Shown: positions 43,045-53,717 of the stretch, in pieces | Numbering within the stretch: position 1 is the stretch's first letter | How the letters are laid out: each line of letters opens with the position of its first letter | Source: Haemaphysalis longicornis | Lineage: Eukaryota > Arthropoda > Arachnida > Ixodida > Ixodidae | DNA: 64,000 nucleotides | Direction: 5' to 3' | NCBI GenBank assembly: GCA_013339765.2 | Contig: CM023449.1 | Span: 21,051,888 to 21,115,887, forward strand | The notes under the pieces: generated by a model | The model's input: only the letters and a program-made list of their open reading frames with translations | Told to the model about the DNA's origin: nothing | The model's database searches: none | Program-made: the position numbers and the translations under genes

Positions 43045-43200
43045 TACCGGCCGCGATGGTGCAGTTACTGACGCGATGCGTTGCTTAGCCGGAGTTCGCC
43101 AGTTCGATTCCTTAACGCGAGGGGCTGTTTTTGTGACGGGGGTTAAAGACAACGTCCTGTTGGGCGAAATTTGGGTTGGCCGAAATTAATCCAGAGCAGT
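43045..43200 (+). mobile_element. tRNA-derived SINE, diverged
   Basis: GATGGTGCAGTTACTGA (box A) and CCAGTTCGATTCC (box B) are followed by GTTAAAGAC and GGCCGAAATTAATCCAGAGC, the last resembling the Ruka-like body. It is either an old Ruka relative or a sister family. Confidence 0.7.
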
Positions 43201-44518
43201 ATCAGCGATGTAATGGAAAGAAGGGTGATCGGAGTAACACTTCGGGGTTATAAGCGATCATCCCATATATCGGGGAACTAACTCGGTTGGAAGAAGACGA
43301 TACAGCTTATAGTTCGTGCACGGGCTGGGCGTGTAATGCGGGCAAGTGACGACCGGCGGTCCATGAGGGTAACTGAGTGGCCGCCGAGAGACGGGACCAG
43401 ACGTATTGACAAAGCAATGTTCAATAGCGGTCTGTCTTGGTGCCAAGGCGAGAGGCGGCACTGAAAGCCGCCTCACTGGGCCTTTGGCACCAGAAAGTAC
43501 ACGCAGCAGACATGAGCGCAACATACTTCAAACCACATTGCAAAATCTCAAACGCTCAAAACACACTATCAACATTACATCGAATCAAATATCAAATGTT
43601 CAAGGCACATTGCAAATTATCAAGCGCATACAATAAAAACACATGCAGAGTATCAAACACGATGCGGCAATATAGGTGAAAATGACAGAATTTGTGGTCA
43701 ACACATACATCACCAACATGACACATAACCATTAAGGCCAAAGGAAGTACATGTTCTGTACGACTCAAAAAACAAAATGTTCACAAAAATTACGATTGTT
43801 GGAGGAAATACATATTACTTAGTTTTCTGACGGCAAGCAAGGAGGGAGAACCCTCTATTGTTTCCAGAAATGATGGATAGCAATTCAGAAGGTTCGGAAT
43901 TTGCCATTTTAATAATTGCGTGTCATATATTTAGTTCCCGTTTTAATTTTTACAAAGCTTTCATTTCAGAAATGATGTGGTGTCTCCGTATTTGCGCATT
44001 AACTCGTTCGAGAATGAATTCGGGAAAATCGGAGGCTACGAATGAAGTAGCGCATCGCAAGGCAGCAACCGCTGGCGGTTGATGTTTTCGTGCAGCAGTG
44101 GACACAAGCATGACGAAGGTGATGATGACGATGGCGATTAGCGCCTATTCTGATGCGCGCTTTGAGCGACTAAGGTGTCCGAAAACGGGGTTTCTTGCTG
44201 AGTCGGAAACGTGGTTTCGTGAACTTATTTCGTTTGCAGCCGACGTAGCAACAATATTTCCTAAGTGGCTGACGTCGTGCCCTCTTTCCGAAGTTCAAGG
44301 ATTGGATCCTCGTGTAGCGCCGGAAAGTGCCTACGTGACAAAACTGATGACGAAGCGGACTCAAAACCGCAGTATTGCGCTCCGATGCAACCGCATACCC
44401 ACTTGGCAGGCATAATGCAGTTGCGAAAGAAGGGCTACGACTGAAAAAAATGAAGAAAACCCGTAAAAGGGGTGCAGTGAGAAATTCCGAACGGTAAACC
44501 GCTTATGTCTGCAAGCTG
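43201..44518. other. No gene recognised
   Basis: The 105-codon frame at 44098-44415 has no family signature or splice support. Confidence 0.35.
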
Positions 44519-44530
44519 TCCTTTCTGTTT

Positions 44531-44771
44531 CGCACCCGCCGCGGTGGTTCAGTGGCTAAGGCGTTGCGCTGCTGAGCACTAGGTCGCGCGCGTTCGATTC
44601 CCGGCCGCGGCGGCCGCTTTTCTGATGGAGGCGAAAAGCAAAAACGCCCGTGTGTACGATATTTCGGGGCACGTTAAAGATCCCCAGGTAGTCAAAATTA
44701 ATCCGGAGCCCTCCACTACGGCGCGCCTCATCGCCTGCGTTGCGTCGGCGCGTTAAATCCAACAATCAATA
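44531..44771 (+). mobile_element. Ruka-like SINE, full length
   Basis: CCGCCGCGGTGGTTCAGTGG to GCGTTAAATCCAACAATC. The duplication TCCTTTCTGTTT / TCCTTTCTCTTT at 44519-44530 and 44772-44783 has one change. Confidence 0.94.
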
Positions 44772-44812
44772 TCCTTTCTCTTTCCCATGTGCGCCCAGCT
44801 ATCCTAACGGGT

Positions 44813-44842
44813 CCCCGCAGTGAAGTACACTTCACTGCGGGG
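44813..44842. repeat. Near-perfect palindrome CCCCGCAGTGAAGT
   Basis: 14-bp arms around AC. Related to the hairpin at 35004-35032 (same GCAGTG stem and TACAC loop region). Confidence 0.85.
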
Positions 44843-45599
44843 CTCGTGTGTCGCGTGTCTGCTGCGTGTGCCTGGTTAAAGTGAGGTGTTTTCGCGCGCG
44901 AAAAGAGCCTGATTGCGCAGTTTGCAGCTGAGTGTCAAGATGGCAACGTTTCGTAAAAGCTATGCCAAGCACGTGGTGGGAAAGATGTTCAACAAGCCGT
45001 GTTTTCTGAGGCTGAGCGAATTCCGCGGCCCCATGCCGTGTCGACAGCCGACGTAATGCAGCTAATCGATGCCTGACTTGAACGAACGCTCTAGAAAACA
45101 CGAACTTTTATAAGTTGTCACGCAAGTCCCAAGTGGTTTCCAGAAGTTCTCCGCCCCGAATGTCGACGCGGTTGTTTTTCAAGCGAAGCTTGTATTGGCT
45201 GGCTTGCGCCGTCGGTGGTGGCGTACGCCGAAACGCCCTGCGTCAAAGTTCACTTTTATCCACGTGCTTTAATGACAACGCCGATGATGATGCCGTTGAA
45301 GCGTTTCGCACGTTCCCCTTTCACAGGGATTGGCCAGGTATAAATTGGTGTTGACACTGCACGTGTTGAGCTTGCATATTAAATTTACGCGGTTGCTGTG
45401 GGCGCGCGCGAACAAGTGCCGCGCTATGTCTGGCAACAATGGGGAGCTAGTCAGCGTCGTCGCTCGCATCACGCCTCATCGCAGCTGCTGATTCCAAACA
45501 AGCTAACACGATGACTCCTGAATAGTGCAGGGCTCTTGGAAATGTCACATTGTCCTTGAACCAAGTTGGTGTCAAGTTCATGCATAACTCCGGTCGATC
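44843..45599. other. Possible short frame and a repeat-end hairpin
   Basis: An ATG at 44942 opens MATFRKSYAKHVVGKMFNKP, closed by a stop about 38 codons on; its start context is fair, but there is no known family. TTTTTCAAGCGAAGCTTG at about 45174 is the covarying hairpin also seen at 25113 and 60133. Confidence 0.35.
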
Positions 45600-45925
45600 A
45601 AAGCTCACACTCAGCTCTCAAAATGCTCGCACGCTTCTGGCATAAAATCCACACGAAGTTCGCGCAAAGCTCGCATAAAGGTTCCACAAAACTCGCGTAA
45701 TGTTTCCACAATCTCACAAGTTGTTCATGCAGTATACATAAAGCTCGCAAAAAAGATCGCACGAAGCCCTCGCAAAGAGCTTGCACAAGCCTTTCGCAAA
45801 GGCCTGTGCGTTCGCAAAATGCCCTCGCATGGTTTGCACTCGAGGTTTGCGTATATATTCAAATTTTTCTCGCACAGAGCTTCCACAGAGTTCGCGTAAC
45901 ACTTCCGCACGATTTTCACCCGGCG
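45600..45925 (-). repeat. Degenerate minisatellite, reverse orientation
   Basis: CTCGCACAAAGCTC-like units (CGCACGAAG, TCGCAAAGAGCTTGCAC, TCGCACAGAGCTTCCAC) are tandem for over 300 bp. They are the reverse complement type of 15640-15880. The Cys/Leu-rich frame on the minus strand is a by-product. Confidence 0.6.
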
Positions 45926-46465
45926 TCTAAATAAAAAAAATGCGCCACCCCGTGAAGGTGGTTGGAAAGCGAACCTGTAAACGACAGCCACGAACGATTA
46001 CCCATGCGACGCCTGTTGAATTCACCCACGTGGCTATCACGCTATCACGTAGCAGCATTCAGCGAGAACGCAGGGGGCAAACCCGCAGCTGTGCTCGGTG
46101 TGCACTCGTCTGTCTTCTCCGTCTCCGCGTGCGCTCGTAAACTCTTAACAGAAAAGCTCGTGAAAGGGTAGTAACGGCTGTATTTACTAACTTCTTACGA
46201 ACTTTACTACCCCCCAGAACGGTACGTAGGTCCTGCCCGTAAGTGTGCAACCGTTACTAGTCTAGACCGTGCACATAGTAACTGCTGCATGTTTGATACT
46301 AACGTTCACTGAGAGTAACAAAATACTATGAATTATTGAACATAATAACTACAGAACATTTCCCACTCCAATCACGATTAAAAAGTCTTTGCAAATCCAT
46401 TAGCTGACTCGTATATGCTCCCATTAAAATGCATATATCTAAAAATTTTGCTAAAATATTTGATC
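45926..46465. other. No gene recognised
   Basis: Unassigned sequence. Confidence 0.35.
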
Positions 46466-46466
46466 A

Positions 46467-46505
46467 GCAGCACAACGCCTTAGCCACTGAGCCACCGCGG
46501 CGGAT
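46467..46505 (-). mobile_element. Head-only fragment of Ruka-like SINE
   Basis: CAACGCCTTAGCCACTGAGC then CACCGCGGCGG is the 5' head in reverse. The body is missing. A more decayed SINE head in the same orientation follows at about 46590-46675 (CATCAGAAAAACGGC to CTACCGCGGTGGG). Confidence 0.8.
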
Positions 46506-46675
46506 TTCTTCACAGAACCGAAGGACACTGAATTTTCGTTTGTTTCTGTCTGTTTCCCGTTTTCCTTTTTCTAAATTTTTGCGTCTACATCAGAAAAACG
46601 GCTGCCGCGCCCGGCAATCGTTCCGGCGACCTCGCACAACGCGGTACCCACACGGCTACCGCGGTGGGTTTGAAC

Positions 46676-47210
46676 TGTTAGGTGAGCCCAACAGAAAACA
46701 TTGTGTGTTTCGCTGGTTGTTGTCATCGCCGGCAGATAGCCGACAAAAATCTAAAGAACAATAAAAGAAAGTGTAAAAAAAGATGTGCACATATCGGCAG
46801 CTACCTAGTGTTACTTTCTTGGCTCTGGAATCGTGGCTCTCCGATTCGAGAAGCAGCTTCGTGCGGCATACAAATGTGCACAAGCTCCAGCTATGCCTGT
46901 TGCGACAACCGTATTTTTCTCTCACTCGAAAGCGGCATCCTATAGTATGCGCTTTTGCAAGGTCAAGTTCGAAGGGTAAAGAAGCTCTATCAGCGCTGGG
47001 CCATCTGCCCAAGTTTAAGAAGACAGCGGCCTTATTTACCATGTGCTTTCCTTGCTAGGACCTTTGTTTTTCCGCCCAGTCACACGCCCCACTTGGCAGT
47101 TCGCTGCCACCTGCGCCTTAGAATAGAAACCAGCTGTTTTCATGCCGGAAACGCCCGCGGAAAAGCGCATCTGTCCCTAGAGTGTCCGCTTATAACGCTC
47201 ACATATGGGG
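46676..47210. other. No gene recognised
   Basis: Unassigned sequence. Confidence 0.35.
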
Positions 47211-47515
47211 GCGAATTCTCAAAACGATGGGGCGTCGCTTTGAAGCGACGCGGTAGCGCCATGCAAATGCATGTGTTCCGGGGTTGGGCCCGTCGCTTTG
47301 ATCGCGGATCAGGCACTAGATCAGCCAAGGAAAGCACTGTGGCAAGAGGCGCAAAGCGACGGGCACTGCCCCCGTATGCCGTCGCTTTGCGCCTGTTTCA
47401 GAGCTTTCCGGCTGATCTATGCGATCCGCGATCAAAGCGACGGGCCCAACACGGAACATGCATTTGCTAGCATACCGCGTCGCTTCAAAGCGACGCCCGT
47501 TTTTTAGAAATTCGC
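47211..47515. mobile_element. 305-bp foldback element
   Basis: The left half (GCGAATTCTCAAAACG, GGCGTCGCTTTGAAGCGACG, GTTGGGCCCGTCGCTTTGAT, CGCGGATC, TAGATCAGCC) is repeated as reverse complement in the right half with few changes. The innermost stem is GGCGCAAAGCGACGG/CCGTCGCTTTGCGCC with a loop of about 17 nt. GTCGCTTT or its complement recurs in each arm, and GCGTCGCTTTGAAGCGACGC is itself a palindrome. There is no transposase. Confidence 0.93.
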
Positions 47516-48630
47516 CATGGTCTGCTAAGCGGGCACCTATATGTTTCCTATGCTATAACGAGCTGGTGCGAAAGGGAAGTTTGAAATTCACCTAAAGCAG
47601 CCATACGCACAAACTTTCTTCGAGAACTTACTCCGCCTTGGGGATTTTCCCTAAATCTGTTCGATTAACGAGCTGGTAGGAACAGTCGCCATGCGCTATA
47701 GAGTTTCGAGCATTTCGCCGTTCCCCACTTCATGCGATGCGGGGCTGTGTTGGGGTCTTGGGGAGCTAAACGGTTGTCGGTGCTGTTAGATATATATGCC
47801 GCGCAGTGAATAACGTAGCAATATGTTCTTATAGAAACACCGCGTCGTGCTCCGCAGCAAACTATATAGAATAGAACACAATAGTCGAAGAAGCAGTCAA
47901 CGGAGCGACGTTCAGGGGAACTCCGCAGCGTTTTCTCTGCGCGCCTTTATTTCGGAAGTAATGCTTTCCTTATACCGGAACCGGATCCAGTTAGGTCGAC
48001 AACATTGTCGATGAAACACGAACAGTCTAGTTTGGTACCGTCTCCTCATTAAACAATATTTCCCGATGCCGCGCATGACAGTAAAAGCATACTGTAATAA
48101 CAAAAACAAACAAAGCGAATCCCAAGACATAGTTCCTGGCAATATATAATAAACCGTCGTTATCACCCATCGTTTCAGGGAACTGACTTTATTATAACCG
48201 ATACTACGTTAAAAGCGGTATCATGTGCTCTTAATGCTCTGCTGTGGTGATGCATGCAGCGCTTTGAATAAAGCCAAATCTCGAATAAGTTGATAACGTT
48301 ACTGACGGTTTACTATTAACAAGCGTCGCTATGACGCAGACACGGCAACGGCGCTTTAGAAACGCCCGTGCGGCGTGTACGGCGGAACGCAGTCGTAAGG
48401 AACACGTGCTCAGTGAGAGCTCGGAGAGCCGAACGGGCACATAAAAAATTAAAGCCGTTCCACTCAATGTGAAAGCTGTCGGAAGTGCCGAGCAGTGATT
48501 CGCCATAATGAGCCGCAGCGCCGTTATCCGCTCACTGCTGCCACCCAATGCATTTCAAATTTCCCGCCTTCGCAGTGCTCGCGCGCCCCCTTCCTAAACT
48601 GCGACAGCGGGAGTTCTGTTAATTTCGTAT
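47516..48630. other. No gene recognised
   Basis: ATAATAAACCGTCGTTATC near 48147 resembles the pogo/Tigger-like MITE ends at 50546 and 55218. The rest is unassigned. Confidence 0.35.
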
Positions 48631-48775
48631 GCTGGAGCTGTTTTGCGTCATTTCGAACGCATAATCTTTTTCTTGCCCGGCCGGAACCCTTCTGCGTCAT
48701 TTCGAACGCGCCATTTTTTTTTGTGTGTGTGCGTCCGGCTGGAGCCTTTCTGCGTCATTTCGAACAAGCCATTTT
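48631..48775 (+). repeat. Three diverged tandem units with TGCGTCATTTCGAAC
   Basis: TGCGTCATTTCGAAC recurs at 48644, 48693 and 48751, each preceded by a GGAGC/GGAAC stretch and followed by GC-rich then T-rich sequence. Confidence 0.85.
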
Positions 48776-50010
48776 TTTCTTGAGGGGCCGATTTTTTCGC
48801 TTACTGTCGTAAAAACCAACCCAACGAGCGTTCCTAACTAAACGAACGCGCGGGCTGCCGGTTATGTACACAGATTTTGCCTGAAATGTACCTGCAGTTT
48901 TCTTTGCGCTAAACAAAGGGGGGATGTATAACAAGCGCAGCGGTTGACGAGGTTCGAACGGTTGTGACTACTTAAACCGCGTGGTTTTCGAAGCCTTAGC
49001 GTTACCCCCTGACGACGGTACATCAGGCTCTACTTGGGTCCGTTATTTTCGCTGCGCCGCCTGATTCCGACAGTCGCATCGACCGTTAGCGAGCTACGAC
49101 GACAAGGCGAGCCCATAAAGTGCTCTGCACTTCAAAGAACCGCATCAAAACGCGAAAGATTTGTAGCGGTGGTCGCCTGCTGCGTTTAGTGTCGGCGTAC
49201 CGCCCGGATTTTGTCAGCTGTCACAACGCCAAAGAGAGCCGGACGCACGCCTGCTCTGCGCCGGTCGCAACAGCCAATAACCTGATGCGTTAACGTCCGA
49301 CGTTCTTTCAAAGTGGTTGATTAGAAGGGGTAGTTTGTACAGCTGAATTCTTTTCGCACCTTATCCTAACGGCAATTTCATTCGCGTCGCTTTAGTTTAA
49401 GCGGCAAATTAAGCTAAAAATTTGCGTGTTAATAAGACGTACGGCGTCAACGCAGAGCAGCGTTCGAAGAACGGCACTTCATGCGCGGCGTTTTCTATAC
49501 TGTTTACGAGCAGCGCGTCGCCAAAAGGCCGTTTCTGCCTCGCACGGTTCGTGGGAACAGTCTGCATTTAAACGGTAGGCCAGGCGCACCCGAGCATGTA
49601 GAATACTAGCCAACGTTCCCCACTATACCAACGCCCCCAGGTGATAACAAAGCCCGGTCGCTTACATTCACCGCATTTTCTCTGCCACGATATCGGCTAC
49701 AAATGCCCTGTTCATTAGCATTTTTTTATTCCGTTTATTCACTTGACCTTAGTCACTCGTCGAAGCGAAACGGCCTTCGAGGCGATGACTCTGCAAGCAA
49801 GCTTCCCTCTAATGTAGGAGGTGAACGGCCAGAGCCCCGCCGCCTTTCCGACCCGGCGACGAGGAAACCGTCTTAAACCTTCTGGCCACGCATTCGTGCG
49901 CAGAGCTCGGAAAGGCCGAGAGTTAGAAGAGGCAGGGAAGATACTTCCTTGACCTCAGCAGGACCGGCTCAGTGCAGCTTGCATACAGCCTGCCGGATCG
50001 ACGCCTCACG
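48776..50010. other. No gene recognised
   Basis: GC-balanced, low-repeat sequence. It could be upstream sequence of the promoter-like region at 50011. Confidence 0.35.
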
Positions 50011-50262
50011 ATATGCAAATGAAGCACGGCGCTGGAGCACGCGGGGCGGAGGGTGGAATGGCGAAAAAGCGCATCACTCGTGATGGACGACGTGTTCAAT
50101 CCGCAAGCCCCTGGCGCCTTACTATAAATGCTTGTACGTTCAGCTAGGTTCGGTTCGTCGGTCCGTGGGCGTGTTTTGCATTCGTCCCAGTCGCTGCTGG
50201 AGGCCCTTGAGCGATCTCGGTTCCGTGAGCACCGCGTTAAACGCCCTATAAACAGTGTAAGC
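50011..50262 (+). promoter_or_regulatory. Promoter-like region with octamer, TATA and donor
   Basis: An ATATGCAAAT octamer-type motif lies at about 50012, CTATAAAT at 50122-50129, and a GTAAGC donor-like site at about 50258. This could be a Pol II promoter with a non-coding first exon. The frame starting at 50128 has no family. The evidence is motif-level only. Confidence 0.25.
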
Positions 50263-50545
50263 TCACTGCATCCCTGGTACTTTTTTTTATTATTATCATG
50301 CCGATGCTGTTCGCGCTGTGGAGGAGTTCAACCGTCTGATGGCCGTAATCCCAGCTGCATCCGTCTGCATTTTAAGCGCACATCGGAAGGACTACGTCGC
50401 TGCACCGCTCGAACAGCCGCGGTCATCGACATAGCGCAAGAACACGCGTTGGTGTCACTTGTTCGCGACCGGAGGAAGATTGACAATGTCGCGAAATGCG
50501 GATATAAGCTAAAGGTCGTGCGGATATATATCCGGACAGGCTGCT

Positions 50546-50708
50546 AGAGTAAACCCCTTTATTCGAAATCTGGCTTTATTCGAAGTGTTTCATGGTCTCC
50601 ACCTGCATATAGAGTGTAAGGCACACCCACTTTTGACGGAATATCGCTTATAACGAAGCCAGCTTCCTGCTCCGAGGTTTTCGTTGCAACGAAGGTTTAG
50701 TGTACTTA
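50546..50708. mobile_element. pogo/Tigger-like MITE, copy 1
   Basis: GAGTAAACCCCTTTATTCG at the left and CGAAGGTTTAGTGTAC at the right are inverted. The interior GTTTCATGGTCTCCAC matches TCTCGTGGTCTCCAC at 55218-55375, and ATCGCTTATAACGAAGCCAG matches ATCGCTTACAAACGAAGCCAG. TA borders are likely. Confidence 0.7.
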
Positions 50709-50834
50709 GGTTATGTGCTTGCGTCGTGTAGCGTTAGCAAGTTCATTCACGCTTCCAAACAATTGGGAATAACAAATATACGCGAGGAACGCGTAAAACG
50801 GTAGTTTTTCGGGTGTGCTCCCGTAGTCGTCGTT

Positions 50835-51298
50835 TTAAAGGGACCCTGTAACACTTTCGATAAACGCCTTCACTCTTTCCTTCACATCTGAAAACACTGC
50901 GAAAGCTACAGTTATCGCTAGTACGGAGTATCCAGTATCCAGTACGGAGCGGCACTGCGGGATTTGCTCGTCGCACCAGATACGGCTTGCGTTTCTTCTT
51001 TGTTTTTGTGGCTTTATTTTTAGAGTTGCTATCGAAAAGCGGTTATTGCTGCAACTGAAGGAAAACCGACCAACAGCCGCTACATGGCCTCAGTGACGTG
51101 ATTCGGGCCGTCGAAGAACGTGAAGATCGGGAAAGAGAGAAAAATCTTTTCAGCGAGTTTCCAAGTTATCTGGTGGGCATAAGCAGTAATTTTTGTCTGG
51201 GGTACTTTGTGACCCCCTAATCTAAGTACTGGGTGTGCGTTCTGCAAGCATTTAAGATTTCAAAAATATTTGAAGAAAGTGTTGCAGGGTCCCTTTAA
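50835..51298. mobile_element. TTAA-flanked MITE with AAGGGACCCTG ends
   Basis: The left TTAAAGGGACCCTGTAACAC and right GTGTTGCAGGGTCCCTTTAA are inverted and continue as CTTTC/GAAAG. A fragment of the same end lies near 35919. No transposase. Confidence 0.9.
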
Positions 51299-52065
51299 AC
51301 TTTGGCGCGCCTCGCGAAGCACCAACTGACTCGCGAAGCTGGAGCCTTCAGCTTCGAAACTCGTTCGTGCACTTATCAAACTACCCACGGCGGTGACTCG
51401 CGCTGTCGGGAGAGGAGGAAGCAGTGCGCGCCGAAGCGAGCTGCTGTGCATACATATTCACGCACGCTTTCAGGAAACGATTCCGTGCTATTCGGCGAGA
51501 GTCGGTCGCGATGGTTCTCGCGTACACGTGTCGGCGCATCGCACGCGCGTGGGCCTATTAGTTGCGTGCAGTGTGGGGGAGCGTGAGGCTGTGTTTTCGC
51601 AGCCGGCCGATGCAGCGTGGTACTGCAAAACACTTCAGGTCGTGCGTTGCCCGCCATATGTTTACGCCTTCGGGAAATCCGACGATCCGTGAGTGTCGTT
51701 CAGGCCTGGCCCAAAGCAGCCGTCCTCGATGACTAGTAATACAATCGAGGGAATTGAGGCATTCAAAAGAGTCAGAATGTAGTAAGTAGTAGCCGAAGGG
51801 AGCTGATTTAGGCGCCAATTTATCACTGGTTATCAGAAATGGGGGTCACTTATCTCCGTCTTATATCAGACCCACACCACAACATGTAATCATCATCACC
51901 TCTCGTCCTTTTCAGTAATGCTTCATCTTCTTCACCTTTACATGATCATCATCGTCGCTGACGCTGGGCTCCCTTGGCTGCGCGCTCGCCAAAAAAAAAA
52001 AAGAGGCGTCCGTCTTTCGTGCTCTGTCAGCGAGCGACGTCGCTTCCTGAGGTCTCTTACACTAT
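51299..52065. other. No gene recognised
   Basis: Frames at 51302-51692 are GC-rich but overlap on both strands without domain support. Confidence 0.35.
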
Positions 52066-52330
52066 TTTTAATGCGAAGCTTTCTGCGCCTTACCGATGGC
52101 GCCGTTCGTCGCTCAAAACGCGCTACAAGAACGCAAACTTTACATTGCACTTAAAAAGGCGCATCAAGCACCTCAAGAAAAGAACGCTTCCCGTGGTCAG
52201 AATCGAACCTGGCTTTCTTGCGTTATGAGGCCGACGTTTATGCGATCGCGCCATCTCGACACGGTCGAGGCTGTTTGGATTTCGGACTTTGACTCAGGTC
52301 GACTGGTAGGAAGCTTCGCGTTTTAGCCGC
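52066..52330 (-). mobile_element. tRNA-derived SINE with inverted GCGAAGCTT ends
   Basis: On the minus strand, ACGCGAAGCTTCCTACC is followed by CTCGACCGTGTCGAG, a head with GATGGCGCGATCGC, GGCCTCATAACGC and AGGTTCGATTCTGACC (box B), and then CCACGGGAAGCG. The far end reads AGAAAGCTTCGCATTAAAAA, an inverted copy of the start. The same plan is seen at 1155-1385. Confidence 0.7.
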
Positions 52331-52526
52331 CTTTCTTTTGAAGAAGGGGCCTTGGTTTTTTTTTTTTTTTTTTTTTTTCACGACTTGCTGAACTTGCTAT
52401 ATCGGGCGCACGAGGACTTCTTAACCGCCAAACAAATCCGCCTTCCCACAACAATAACTTGACTGAGCGCGTCACACCGAAAGCATGCATACCGGCATTC
52501 TCTTCCAACCCCCTCTCTCTCTATTG

Positions 52527-52654
52527 CACGCACGCGCGCGCGCACACACACACACGCACGCACGCACGCACGCACGCACGCACACACACGCACGCACGCA
52601 CGCACACACACACACGCAACGCACGCACGCACGCGCACACACATACGCGCGCAC

Positions 52655-52689
<35 letters not shown>

Positions 52690-52692
52690 CAG
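52527..52692 (+). repeat. (CACG)n/(CA)n and (CAGA)n microsatellites
   Basis: Alternating CACACA and CACGCACG blocks to about 52650 are followed by CAGA repeats to 52692. A T-run of about 24 bp lies just upstream at 52355-52378. Confidence 0.97.
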
Positions 52693-53323
52693 ACAGACAG
52701 AGCTATCACTTATTGAGAGCGCCAAGGGAAGGGTTCAAACTGCCATGAATGCCTTGAAGCAAGCACACGCTGTTGGATGGCCTTCATAATGAACCAAGAG
52801 CACTAAGGACACACTCTTAGGTATACCTCAGGAAATGTACTCGACCAACGAGTTGTACCGGCCGCGCCAAGCCCGACAGCGTGCTGTGCACTCGGCGTCA
52901 TCTACCTGTAAGAAGCTGTGAGGAACTCATCAATGATGCCCTCACATACACCATGCACACTAACGGCACCTGTTACGTCGTATTCGATGCCCTTGTGATA
53001 GCAGGCCTGAGAGACAGATAGGCAGGCCCTTGAAACCTGTACTGGTAGCCAAGAAAGTATTCGCATTATTACGGCTAGGCCATCTTGATCGTGCTCGCTA
53101 TGTCCAGGACGGTTGTTAACCGCTCAGGACAGTGCCGCGGGCGACGCTGGCTGCGCAGCTCCGGGGCAGGCTGGGCGAGAGGCCTTCCACGCCCTCCACC
53201 CTCCTCGCCACATCTGACGACTTTCGCCCAGGCTTCGGCTCGGTGCTGGTTATCGCATTGGAAGGGCAATTAAAGGGGTCATTAAAGACAAAATACATCT
53301 TTGGTTCATCAAAAAGGCTGCTT
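52693..53323. other. No gene recognised
   Basis: The frame at 53132-53434 is partly GC3-rich (TLLATSDDFRPGFGSVLVIA), but I recognise no family. Confidence 0.35.
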
Positions 53324-53410
53324 CGTCCGGATGACAGTGATTCCAATTCAAATAATTCGGATGAAATCGTCAAAATTCAAAATCGTCCGGATGGCAGTGA
53401 TTCAAATAAT
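53324..53410 (+). repeat. 60-bp in-frame direct repeat
   Basis: CGTCCGGATGACAGTGATTC at 53324 recurs as CGTCCGGATGGCAGTGATTC at 53384, both followed by CAAATAAT. The spacing is 60 bp. Confidence 0.9.
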
Positions 53411-53717
53411 CGAGGCATTAGGGGAGGCAGATGAAGCAGTCGTGACTTTCCAGCCACTTTCTGGCGATTTTTCTATGGCGTCACAAAATCTTGTTTGTTG
53501 GATTGGCGGACGCCGGGGCCACCGCCAAAAAACGTGGGGGGATAGCAACGGGGGCCTCTTATTCCCTTTAATGGTATCACTTGAATGCTAACGTCCAGTT
53601 GGCACAGTGATAACTATGCTGCGGTGCTGGCCCCTATTGCGTCGCACCTGCCCGTATTATGTCACTGTAGCGCAAAATTTGAGTTTCCAATATTTCTTGC
53701 GTTTTTTTTTTATTCTG

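Noticed and set aside
44942..45055. Small gene starting MATFRKSYAKHVVGKM
   Set aside because: It stops after about 38 codons, has no known family and lies beside repeat ends; kept only as a remark.
46955..47470. 171-codon open frame on the plus strand
   Set aside because: Most of it lies inside the 305-bp foldback; its Arg-rich peptide is only a translation of the inverted modules.
52459..52748. Frames with His-Thr-Arg or Cys-Val-Arg repeats
   Set aside because: Pure translation of the CACG/CA microsatellite.
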